Positions 1-5,352 of a stretch of 5,352 nucleotides of DNA are shown here, in pieces. The translations under genes were made by a program, and so were the position numbers. The number at the start of each line of letters is the position of its first letter. Positions within the stretch are counted from its first letter, which is position 1. The stretch comes from an uncultured Oscillospiraceae bacterium. Its GTDB lineage: Bacteria > Bacillota > Clostridia > Oscillospirales > Acutalibacteraceae. The DNA is taken from the NCBI GenBank assembly GCA_900549155.1, contig URNF01000128.1, positions 1 to 5,352 of the forward strand, given 5' to 3'. The notes under the pieces were generated by a model. The model searched no databases. It had not been told where the DNA came from and saw only the letters and a program-made list of their open reading frames with translations.

Positions 1-1
1 C

Positions 2-1408
2 CTGACCTGGACCTTCACCATGCGTGACGGTCTGAAGTGGTCCGACGGCACTGACCTGAACGCGAAGGACTTTGAATACACCTTCAAGCGCGTCATCGAC
101 CCGAAGCTCGCCGCTCCCTATGCGGAGACGGTTTGCGGCATGATCGAAGGCTATAAGGATGCCATCGGTAATCCCGACGAAAAAGGCAAGCCCACCACGA
201 AGGTAGACCTCGACCTGCTGAATGTCAAGGCGAGCGACGACGGCAAGACGCTGACTGTCAAGCTGGCGTATCCCTGCTCCTACTTTGACAAGATCGTTGC
301 GTTCGGCTCCATGAGCCCGGTGCAGAAGGCGACTGTTGAAGCCAACGGCGACGCCTGGGCGACCAAGCCGGAGACCTATGTCTGCAACGGCCCGTACACC
401 ATTTCCGAGTGGACGCCGAGCGAGCGCATCGTTTGCACCAAGAACGAGAACTACAAGGGCGGCTGGGATTCCTCCAAGATCGTTACCAAGACGCTGAACT
501 TCCTGTTGCTTGAGGACTCCAACGCTGCCTACACCGCTTACACCAGCGGCACGGCTCAGCTCATTAAGGACGTTCCCACTGAGGAGATCCCGAGCCAGAA
601 GAAGTCCACTGACGGCGGCGATTTCTATGTTGACAATCAGCTCGGCACCTACTACCTGAGCATGAACCTCAACAAGGCTCCGTTCAACAACATCAATGTC
701 CGCAAGGCTCTGTCCCTCGCCATTGACCGTGAGTATGTTGCGAACACCGTCATGCAGGGTACTTACTCGGCGGCTTACAACCTTGTCGGTCCTAATATTG
801 TCGATGCCGACGGTATGTTCTTCGACAACTCCGTGAAGGAGAACGGCGACAAGACCTACATCGGCAAGGACTATGAAGCCAACCTCGAGGAGGCGAAGAA
901 GGCGCTTGCCGAAGCGGGCTATCCGGAAGGCAAGGGTCTGCCGACCATCACCTATTCGACCAACGAGGCCGGCTATCACATTCCGCTTGCCGAGTATCTC
1001 CAGGAAGCCTACAAGAAGATCGGCGTCACCCTGAAGATCGAAAAGATGGAATGGAGCACCTTCACGGCGCAGCGCCGTGCCGGTGAGTATGAGATGGCGC
1101 GTAACGGCTGGGTCATGGACTACAACGATGCGTCCAACATGATCGAGCTGTTCTCCTCCACCAACGGTAACAATGACGGTAAGTACAACAGCAAGGAATT
1201 TGACGCGGCGTTGGCAAAATCCAAGGTCGCCGACGTCAAGGAGCACTTTGCTGCTCTGCACGAGGCCGAAAAGATCATGATGAATGATTATGCCTGCATT
1301 CCGGTTGCGTACTACAACGACTTCTGGCTGCAGAGCCCGACCCTGAAGGGCACCTGGCACAGCCCGTACGGCTACTGGTATCTCCAGTATGCCTACATTG
1401 AGGGCTAA
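2..1408 (+). CDS. Oligopeptide ABC transporter substrate-binding protein, OppA-like (5' partial)
   Basis: Extracellular solute-binding protein of family 5 (SBP_bac_5, cluster C) that would capture peptides and deliver them to a membrane permease and ATPases. The frame is open from base 2, before the first visible ATG at 20, so the gene starts outside the window; 468 residues are visible. Compared with about 540 for OppA, the signal peptide, lipobox and first part of lobe I are missing. Family marks are the opening TWTFTMRDGLKWSDGT stretch (like the OppA KWSNG region), CNGPYTISEW followed by a charged ERIV strand, APFNNINVRKALSLAIDRE near visible residues 225-245, a lobe II helix EEAKKALAEAGYPEG, and WVMDYNDASNMIELF. 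Codons are strongly C/G-ending, as in highly expressed genes. A strong terminator follows directly, so this may be the last gene of its unit; permease and ATPase genes are not in view. Five cysteines in the visible part are notable. Peptide specificity is inferred from family resemblance; a dipeptide or other ligand cannot be excluded. Confidence 0.93.
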   Translation: MTWTFTMRDGLKWSDGTDLNAKDFEYTFKRVIDPKLAAPYAETVCGMIEGYKDAIGNPDEKGKPTTKVDLDLLNVKASDDGKTLTVKLAYPCSYFDKIVAFGSMSPVQKATVEANGDAWATKPETYVCNGPYTISEWTPSERIVCTKNENYKGGWDSSKIVTKTLNFLLLEDSNAAYTAYTSGTAQLIKDVPTEEIPSQKKSTDGGDFYVDNQLGTYYLSMNLNKAPFNNINVRKALSLAIDREYVANTVMQGTYSAAYNLVGPNIVDADGMFFDNSVKENGDKTYIGKDYEANLEEAKKALAEAGYPEGKGLPTITYSTNEAGYHIPLAEYLQEAYKKIGVTLKIEKMEWSTFTAQRRAGEYEMARNGWVMDYNDASNMIELFSSTNGNNDGKYNSKEFDAALAKSKVADVKEHFAALHEAEKIMMNDYACIPVAYYNDFWLQSPTLKGTWHSPYGYWYLQYAYIEG

Positions 1409-1418
1409 ACCTTAACAC

Positions 1419-1460
1419 AAAAATGCCTGTATCGATTTCGGTACAGGCATTTTTCTTTTA
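1419..1460 (+). terminator. Rho-independent terminator after the peptide-binding protein gene
   Basis: A perfect stem pairs ATGCCTGTA (1423-1431) with TACAGGCAT (1442-1450). The outer part continues as four A-T pairs (1419-1422 with 1451-1454). The inner part closes with a T-G wobble, C-G and G-C around a four-base ATTT loop (1435-1438). The 3' arm runs into a T-rich tail, TTTTTCTTTTA, from 1450. It begins about ten bases after the stop codon and insulates the upstream gene from pepT. The A-rich 5' flank could also let it work on the minus strand, but no minus-strand gene is apparent. Confidence 0.93.
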
Positions 1461-1473
1461 TTTGGCACTAAAG

Positions 1474-1561
1474 CAGCTCCCTATGATGAGGGAGCTGTCA
1501 GCCGCTACGGCTGACTGAGGGAGAGAAAGGTTTTGCGGTATGCGATATGACTGCTCTCCCT
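1474..1561. repeat. Compound palindromic intergenic repeat with CTCCCT/AGGGAG arms
   Basis: The element contains hairpin A, CAGCTCCCT (1474-1482) with AGGGAGCTG (1489-1497), and hairpin B, GTCAGCCG (1497-1504) with CGGCTGAC (1508-1515). A second AGGGAGAG (1518-1525) can pair with CTCTCCCT (1554-1561), or its AGGGAG core can pair with CTCCCT at 1477-1482. The arms therefore alternate as CTCCCT, AGGGAG, AGGGAG, CTCTCCCT, which allows mutually exclusive folds. The pairing is read directly. That it belongs to the REP/MITE-like family common between genes of gut Clostridia is from memory of similar sequences and needs a genome search. It lies between the terminator and the pepT promoter and encodes nothing convincing. 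Confidence 0.7.
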
Positions 1562-1599
1562 TGCCGAAACGGCGGCGCTTTTTTGTGTGTTTCTTTGTC

Positions 1600-1628
1600 T
1601 TGTCAACGGCGGACAGGTGTGGTACAAT
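1600..1628 (+). promoter_or_regulatory. Sigma-A type promoter of pepT
   Basis: TTGTCA (1600-1605) matches the -35 consensus at five of six positions, and TACAAT (1623-1628) matches the -10 at five of six, with a 17-base spacer. TG at 1620-1621, one base before the -10 box, is an extended -10 element. Transcription should start near 1634-1637, only about 15 bases before the pepT start codon. It probably drives pepT, the alpha-galactosidase gene and perhaps the small membrane protein gene. No operator palindrome overlaps it; the compound repeat ends about 40 bases upstream of the -35 box. Confidence 0.85.
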
Positions 1629-1636
1629 ATGGCAGG

Positions 1637-1644
1637 AAAGGAAG
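1637..1644 (+). promoter_or_regulatory. Ribosome binding site that decides the pepT start
   Basis: AAAGGAAG here differs from the AAAGGAGG consensus at one position and lies six bases before ATG 1651. The competing in-frame ATG at 1645 would depend on the weaker AGGA at 1634-1637, which falls at or before the predicted transcript start. I therefore prefer 1651, though the two starts differ by only two residues. Confidence 0.65.
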
Positions 1645-1650
1645 ATGGAT

Positions 1651-2820
1651 ATGAGTGCACTGGATAGATTTTTGCAATATGTGACCTTTGAGACAACCTC
1701 GGATGAGGAAAACGACGCCTGCCCGTCGACGGCGGTGCAGCTGGTTCTTGCCGACCACTTGGTGAAAGAACTGCTCTCTGTCGGCGTCGCGGACGCGATG
1801 CGGGACGAAAACGGCTATGTCTATGGGCACATCCCCGCGACAGCGGGCTGTGAGGGACTGCCGAAGATCGGGCTTATCGCCCACATGGATACCTCGCCGG
1901 ACGTCAGCGGTAAGAATGTCCGCCCGCGCATCGTGACGTTCGACGGCAGCAATCTGCCGATGGTGGACAAACAGTACAGCGGCAGGGAAATGGTCGTTTC
2001 CGATCAGACTACTCTGCTTGGCGCAGACGACAAGGCGGGCGTCGCGGAGATCGTGGAGTTGTGCGCGCTGCTTTGCAGCGACACGACGGTGCGCCACGGT
2101 GAAATTTGTGTCGGCTTCACGCCCGATGAGGAGATCGGGCGCGGCGCGGACAGGTTCGACCTTGCGCGCTTCGGCGCGGACTTTGCCTATACGGTAGACG
2201 GCGGCGAGCTTGGCGAGATCGAATATGAAAACTTCAACGCCGCCGGCGTCACCCTCACGGTGCACGGCGTCAACACCCACCCCGGCTCGGCGAAAAACAA
2301 GATGCGCAATGCGGTGCTTTTCCTGCACGAGTTCATGTCCCTGTTGCCCGCAGAGCAGACGCCTGCGCACACCGAGGGGCGCGAGGGCTTCTATCACGTC
2401 GCACACATTGAGGGCGACGAAACAACGGCAAAGCTCTCGATGATCGTGCGCGATCACGACAAGACCTGCTTTGCGCAAAGAAAGCGGTTTTTGGAAACGA
2501 CCGTCGCCTATCTCAACGAAAAATACGGTGCGGGCACATTCGATCTCACCGTCACCGACAGCTATTACAATATGCGCGAGGTCATCGAGCAGCACATGGA
2601 CATCGTGGAACGCGCGAAAGCGGCGATGACGGCGGCGGGTGTGACGCCGGAAATTCTGCCCATCCGCGGCGGCACGGACGGCGCGCGGCTGTCCTTTATG
2701 GGGCTGCCGTGCCCCAATCTGTCCACCGGCGGCATGAATTTCCACAGCATCTATGAAGCCATCCCCGCAGATGCACTCGACAAAATGACACAAGTGCTGC
2801 TGCACATCGTGAAAGCATAA
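1651..2820 (+). CDS. pepT: Peptidase T (tripeptide aminopeptidase, M20B family)
   Basis: Cytosolic di-zinc exopeptidase that removes the N-terminal residue from tripeptides, finishing breakdown of imported peptides. Expected M20 residues are all present: AHMDTSPD with His78 and Asp80, LLGADDKAG with Asp126 in the D-x-K motif, TPDEEIGRG with catalytic Glu160 and metal-binding Glu161, TVDGGELGE with Asp183, dimerisation-domain His210 in NTHPGSAK, Arg267 in IVRDHD, PIRGGTDGARLSFMGLPCPN with Arg339, and final metal ligand His365 in GGMNFHSIYE. The lid/dimerisation domain spans roughly residues 195-305. At 389 residues it is slightly shorter than E. coli PepT (about 408). Most of the loss seems to be a shortened loop between residues 98 and 118. 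Start 1651 follows from the ribosome binding site; ATG 1645 is possible, whereas the open frame back to 1540 crosses the promoter. It has its own promoter and lies 12 bases before the alpha-galactosidase gene. Confidence 0.95.
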   Translation: MSALDRFLQYVTFETTSDEENDACPSTAVQLVLADHLVKELLSVGVADAMRDENGYVYGHIPATAGCEGLPKIGLIAHMDTSPDVSGKNVRPRIVTFDGSNLPMVDKQYSGREMVVSDQTTLLGADDKAGVAEIVELCALLCSDTTVRHGEICVGFTPDEEIGRGADRFDLARFGADFAYTVDGGELGEIEYENFNAAGVTLTVHGVNTHPGSAKNKMRNAVLFLHEFMSLLPAEQTPAHTEGREGFYHVAHIEGDETTAKLSMIVRDHDKTCFAQRKRFLETTVAYLNEKYGAGTFDLTVTDSYYNMREVIEQHMDIVERAKAAMTAAGVTPEILPIRGGTDGARLSFMGLPCPNLSTGGMNFHSIYEAIPADALDKMTQVLLHIVKA

Positions 2821-2832
2821 GGAGAGAAAACT

Positions 2833-5016
2833 ATGGCGATCACCTTTGATAACGCGACAAAGATCTTCTATCTCGACGGCAAAAGCATCACCTATGCCTT
2901 TTACATCAACCCGATCGGCTATCCCGAGCATCTGTATTGCGGCAGCCGCATCGGACACGACGCCATCACCTATACCCGCGCCATCGGCGCGCGGTCGAAG
3001 AACGCGACCCCGCCGGGACGCGACGATCTCGATGCCTCGGAATATACCTATAACCGCTGCGGCGCGGAGCTGGCGTTTTTCGGAACGGGCGATTTCCGCG
3101 AACCGGCGGTGCAGGTGCAGAACGCGACCGGCGATCGGCTGTCGGATCTTTTATATGTCGGACATGAAATTCTGCCCGAAAAGCCGAAGATGACGGGTAT
3201 GCCGTCCATGAGCGGCGGCGAGACGCTCCTTTTGCATCTGCAGGACGCCGTTTCTGCTTTCGGCGCCGATCTCTATTACACAGTCTATCCCGACTGCGAT
3301 GTTATCGCGCGCCGCGTCGTCTATCGCAACGGCGGCAAGGCGGCGGTCACGCTGCGCCGCGCCTATTCGTTCTCGATGGGACTGCCGACGGGCGACTATG
3401 AATTTCTGTCGCTGTACGGCTCATGGGCAAGAGAACGGCAGATCGAGCGCATCCCGCTGCACCACGGCGTCGTTTCCATCGACTCCAAGCGCACGTCCTC
3501 GTCGGCAACGCTCAACCCCTTCATCGCCGTCACCGAAAAGGGGGCGACCGAGACAAAGGGTGAGGTGTTCGGCTTCAGCCTTGTCTATTCCTCGTCCTTC
3601 GCGCTCAAAGCGGAAGTGACGGCAAACGGCGAAGCCATGGTGACAGGCGGCATCAACGACTTTGATTTCTCGTGGCAGCTGGCGGCGGGGGAGAGCTTTG
3701 AGACGCCCGAGATCGTCATTGCCTATTCCGAAGAGGGACTCGGCGGCATGAGCCGCGCGTTCCACGACGCTTACCGTACATACCTCATCAACCCGCGCTT
3801 TGTCCATGCGCACCGCCCGCTGGTGGTGAACAACTGGGAAGCGACCTATATGCGCTTTGACAACGAAAAGCTCATTGCGTTGGCGGACGCGGCGGCAGGC
3901 ACGGGCATCGACACCTTCGTTCTGGACGACGGCTGGTTCGGTGCGCGCAACGAGGACAACGCGGGACTCGGCGACTGGGTGGTGAACACCGATAAGCTCA
4001 AAGGGGGACTCACCCGCATCATCGACCATGTCCACGAAAAGGGCATGCAGTTCGGGCTGTGGTTCGAGCCGGAGATGGTGAACGAGGATTCCGACCTCTA
4101 CCGTGCGCACCCCGACTATGCCATCAAGGCGCCCGACCGTGCACCGTGCTATGGCCGTCACCAGTTTGTGCTGGATCTGACGCGGGCGGATGTGCGGGAC
4201 TATATCGTGAACGCCGTCAACCGCGTGCTGGACGAAAATGACATCGCCTATGTCAAGTGGGACTATAACCGCAATGTGACTGAGTCGTTTTCGGTCGGCA
4301 GAGATCCCGCACGGCAGTGTGAGTTTGCGCACCGCTATGCGCTGGGACTGTATGACATCTGCGAGCGTATCATCCTGACGCATCCGCACGTTTTCTTCGA
4401 GGGCTGCGCCAGCGGCGGCGCGCGGTTTGACCCCGCGATGCTGTACTATTTCCCGCAGATCTGGACTTCGGACGACACCGATGCCGAGGAGCGCACCCGC
4501 ATCCAGTACGGTACATCCCTTGTCTATCCGCTGTCCGCCATGAGCTGTCATGTGTCGGTGTGCCCCAACCATCAGACAGGGCGCACCACCCCGTTTGCCA
4601 CCCGTGCGGCGATCGCGCAGCTCGGCGCGACGGGCTATGAACTGGATCTCACCAAGCTGTCTGACGCGGAGCGGAAAGCTGTCCGCGCACAGACGGCGGC
4701 ATATGCCGAAAAGGAACAGCTGGTGCTTGCGGGCGATCTCTATCGCATCGACGACCCGAACACGGGCAACTTCTTCTCGGAGGCGCTGGTGGCAAAGGAC
4801 AAAAAAAGCGCCTATCTCCTCGTGTATCGGCGGCACACGGTCGCCAACGCGGAGACAAAGCGTGTGAAGATGCAGGGGCTTTGCGAGGATGTGCGGTATT
4901 TTGTGCCGGAGCTGAACCTCACCGCAAGCGGCGCGACGCTCATGCGGGTCGGCATTCCCGTGCCGTTTCCGACGGGGGACTATACCGTTTGTGAATACCA
5001 TTTTATCGCGCAATAA
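2833..5016 (+). CDS. Alpha-galactosidase, glycoside hydrolase family 36 (cytosolic, group I)
   Basis: Retaining exo-enzyme releasing terminal alpha-1,6-galactose from melibiose, raffinose and stachyose-type sugars. At 727 residues it is the usual length of tetrameric group I enzymes (Geobacillus AgaA/AgaB, lactobacillus MelA), and it opens with their typical MAITFDNATKIFYLDG. An N-terminal beta-sandwich covers about 1-325, a TIM barrel about 330-635 and a C-terminal beta-sandwich the rest. Barrel motifs are NNWEATYM (Trp335), VLDDGWFG (Asp365, Asp366), LWFEPEMV, YGRHQFVLDLT (Arg442), YVKWDYNRN with nucleophile Asp477, GCASGGARFD (Cys525 to Gly529) and WTSDDTDAEER with acid/base Asp547. There is no signal peptide, so substrates must be imported; no sugar transporter or regulator is in view. 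AAGGAGA overlaps the pepT stop codon eight bases before this ATG, showing an operon with pepT. Catalytic assignment is by family knowledge; exact sugar preference is inferred. Confidence 0.96.
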   Translation: MAITFDNATKIFYLDGKSITYAFYINPIGYPEHLYCGSRIGHDAITYTRAIGARSKNATPPGRDDLDASEYTYNRCGAELAFFGTGDFREPAVQVQNATGDRLSDLLYVGHEILPEKPKMTGMPSMSGGETLLLHLQDAVSAFGADLYYTVYPDCDVIARRVVYRNGGKAAVTLRRAYSFSMGLPTGDYEFLSLYGSWARERQIERIPLHHGVVSIDSKRTSSSATLNPFIAVTEKGATETKGEVFGFSLVYSSSFALKAEVTANGEAMVTGGINDFDFSWQLAAGESFETPEIVIAYSEEGLGGMSRAFHDAYRTYLINPRFVHAHRPLVVNNWEATYMRFDNEKLIALADAAAGTGIDTFVLDDGWFGARNEDNAGLGDWVVNTDKLKGGLTRIIDHVHEKGMQFGLWFEPEMVNEDSDLYRAHPDYAIKAPDRAPCYGRHQFVLDLTRADVRDYIVNAVNRVLDENDIAYVKWDYNRNVTESFSVGRDPARQCEFAHRYALGLYDICERIILTHPHVFFEGCASGGARFDPAMLYYFPQIWTSDDTDAEERTRIQYGTSLVYPLSAMSCHVSVCPNHQTGRTTPFATRAAIAQLGATGYELDLTKLSDAERKAVRAQTAAYAEKEQLVLAGDLYRIDDPNTGNFFSEALVAKDKKSAYLLVYRRHTVANAETKRVKMQGLCEDVRYFVPELNLTASGATLMRVGIPVPFPTGDYTVCEYHFIAQ

Positions 5017-5050
5017 AGGTGGTTGCACCATTATGGGGTGAATACCAAAC

Positions 5051-5057
5051 AAAGGAG
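5051..5057 (+). promoter_or_regulatory. Ribosome binding site of the small membrane protein gene
   Basis: AAAGGAG sits seven bases before ATG 5065, near-ideal for a Firmicute. It is the main reason to accept the short gene and to place its start at 5065 rather than at the in-frame TTG at 5023, which has no such signal. Confidence 0.85.
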
Positions 5058-5064
5058 AGTTTTT

Positions 5065-5250
5065 ATGGTAATAGCCTTACTTTTTCTGTTTTTCGGACTT
5101 CCCTTTGCCATTATAACCGGGGTGATTTTGGGGCGAAAAGAGAAGTATGAACCCAGTCGCAAACAGAGCGAAGAGGAATATGAGAATTATTATGGAATCA
5201 CCTCTTACAAGGAAAATCACGAGAAGTATTTTGGACACCATAAAAAATAA
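5065..5250 (+). CDS. Small single-pass membrane protein of unknown function
   Basis: I do not recognise a family. The 61-residue product has a hydrophobic N-terminal segment (residues 2-22, VIALLFLFF then GLPFAIITGVIL) followed by GRKEK and a highly charged, tyrosine-rich tail (EEEYENYYG, KYFGHHKK). By the positive-inside rule the tail should face the cytoplasm, with a short outside N-terminus. There is no lipobox or clear cleavage site, so an anchor is likelier than a secreted peptide. The gene lies 48 bases after the alpha-galactosidase stop, with no terminator between, so it may be the last gene of the pepT transcript. Its composition, about 38% GC by count (71 of 186 bases), contrasts with near 60% in its neighbours. 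This could reflect a hydrophobic, lysine/tyrosine-rich product or a different origin. The strong ribosome binding site supports real translation; function is unknown. Confidence 0.75.
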   Translation: MVIALLFLFFGLPFAIITGVILGRKEKYEPSRKQSEEEYENYYGITSYKENHEKYFGHHKK

Positions 5251-5270
5251 GCGGGCACAGACAAAACAAG

Positions 5271-5294
5271 ACGGCAAGCCGGATGGCTTGCCGT
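5271..5294. terminator. Perfect 10-bp hairpin, probable terminator after the small gene
   Basis: ACGGCAAGCC (5271-5280) pairs perfectly with GGCTTGCCGT (5285-5294) around a GGAT loop, 21 bases after the stop codon. The + strand tail (TCATTG) has no good T-run. The A-rich 5' flank, ACAAAACAAG, gives a better T-rich tail when read on the minus strand. It may end transcripts from either side, or act mainly against transcription entering from the right. Position and stem quality support a terminator; the weak T-tract lowers confidence. Confidence 0.6.
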
Positions 5295-5309
5295 TCATTG
5301 TAGAAAGAA

Positions 5310-5332
5310 AACCACGCGATAGTCGCGTGGTT
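5310..5332. repeat. Perfect 10-bp palindromic hairpin near the window end
   Basis: AACCACGCGA (5310-5319) pairs with TCGCGTGGTT (5323-5332) across a three-base TAG loop. No T-tract follows (GGATAAAGG), so it is a poor terminator on the + strand. On the minus strand the tail would be TTTCTTTCTA, which would serve better. Short AACC/GGTT hairpins like this occur in gut Clostridia as intergenic repeats and as subterminal hairpins of IS200/IS605-type elements. That reading is from general knowledge and cannot be confirmed because the window ends 20 bases later. Confidence 0.6.
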
Positions 5333-5352
5333 GGATAAAGGTTAACCGGTGA

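Noticed and set aside
1563..1584. GCCG-AAA-CGGC stem followed by GGCGC and six T as a second terminator
   Set aside because: The stem is only four pairs and is separated from the T-run by five bases. The gene upstream already ends at a strong terminator.
1540..1650. N-terminal extension of pepT from ATG 1540
   Set aside because: It would cross the compound repeat arm, the promoter and the ribosome binding site. The extra residues have no resemblance to PepT, whose N-terminus aligns at 1651.
1409..1650. RNA gene, riboswitch or CRISPR in the largest intergenic gap
   Set aside because: The hairpins are explained by the terminator and the repeat. The region has no spaced repeat array and no tRNA-like fold, and the pepT leader is too short for a riboswitch.
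1603..2958. Long open frame on the minus strand (451 codons) opposite pepT
   Set aside because: It is antisense to a gene with every M20B catalytic motif, has a low-complexity Arg/His/Ala composition, and runs across the pepT promoter.
4989..5017. Possible internal promoter (TTGTGA, 17 bases, AATAAA) before the small gene
   Set aside because: Each box matches consensus at only four of six positions and it overlaps galactosidase coding sequence. It is not supportable without transcript data.
3421..5052. Long open frame on the minus strand (543 codons) opposite the galactosidase gene
   Set aside because: It mirrors a gene with clear GH36 motifs throughout. Its product is Arg/His/Val-rich with no recognisable domain, as expected from the antisense of GC-rich, codon-biased DNA.
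5023..5064. Upstream TTG start for the small membrane protein
   Set aside because: It has no ribosome binding site and would put a charged, polar stretch before the hydrophobic segment. ATG 5065 has AAAGGAG at ideal spacing.
5147..5338. Overlapping + strand open frame of 63 codons in another frame
   Set aside because: It starts inside the small membrane protein gene, runs through both terminal hairpins, and has no ribosome binding site of note.

Overview
The window reads as ordinary chromosome of an anaerobic gut-type Clostridia bacterium (Oscillospiraceae/Ruminococcaceae-like). The assignment is inference. It rests on Firmicutes-style ribosome binding sites (AAGGAGA, AAAGGAG), coding DNA near 60% GC with strongly C/G-ending codons, an OppA-type binding protein and a group I GH36 alpha-galactosidase of the Geobacillus/Lactobacillus type, and a CTCCCT/AGGGAG palindromic intergenic repeat of a kind I associate with gut Firmicutes. 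No marker gene fixes the genus.

Layout, all genes on the + strand. (1) Positions 2-1408 hold the 3' part of an oligopeptide ABC transporter substrate-binding protein, closed by a strong intrinsic terminator at 1419-1460. (2) The 242-base gap 1409-1650 holds that terminator, a compound hairpin repeat (1474-1561) and a good sigma-A promoter (TTGTCA, 17 bases, TACAAT, with extended -10 TG) only about 20 bases before the next start codon. (3) pepT (1651-2820) encodes peptidase T, an M20 tripeptide aminopeptidase. (4) Twelve bases later comes a complete cytosolic GH36 alpha-galactosidase (2833-5016). (5) A 61-residue single-pass membrane protein of unknown function (5065-5250) has its own excellent ribosome binding site and is markedly AT-richer (about 38% GC). 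(6) The end of the window holds two perfect 10-bp hairpins (5271-5294 and 5310-5332): a likely terminator and a repeat-like palindrome that could be the border of a mobile element.

Functionally, the binding protein captures peptides outside the cell and PepT releases N-terminal residues from tripeptides inside it, so the two neighbours fit one nutritional theme although they are separate transcription units. The alpha-galactosidase would release galactose from imported melibiose, raffinose or stachyose-type sugars. It shares the pepT transcript, an unobvious pairing with no sugar transporter or regulator in view.

I found no CRISPR array, transposase, toxin-antitoxin pair, RNA gene or convincing new defence-type system. 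The parts most worth a second look are the uncharacterised small membrane protein, the terminal hairpins, the intergenic repeat abutting the pepT promoter, the very short predicted pepT leader, and the shortened loop in PepT.
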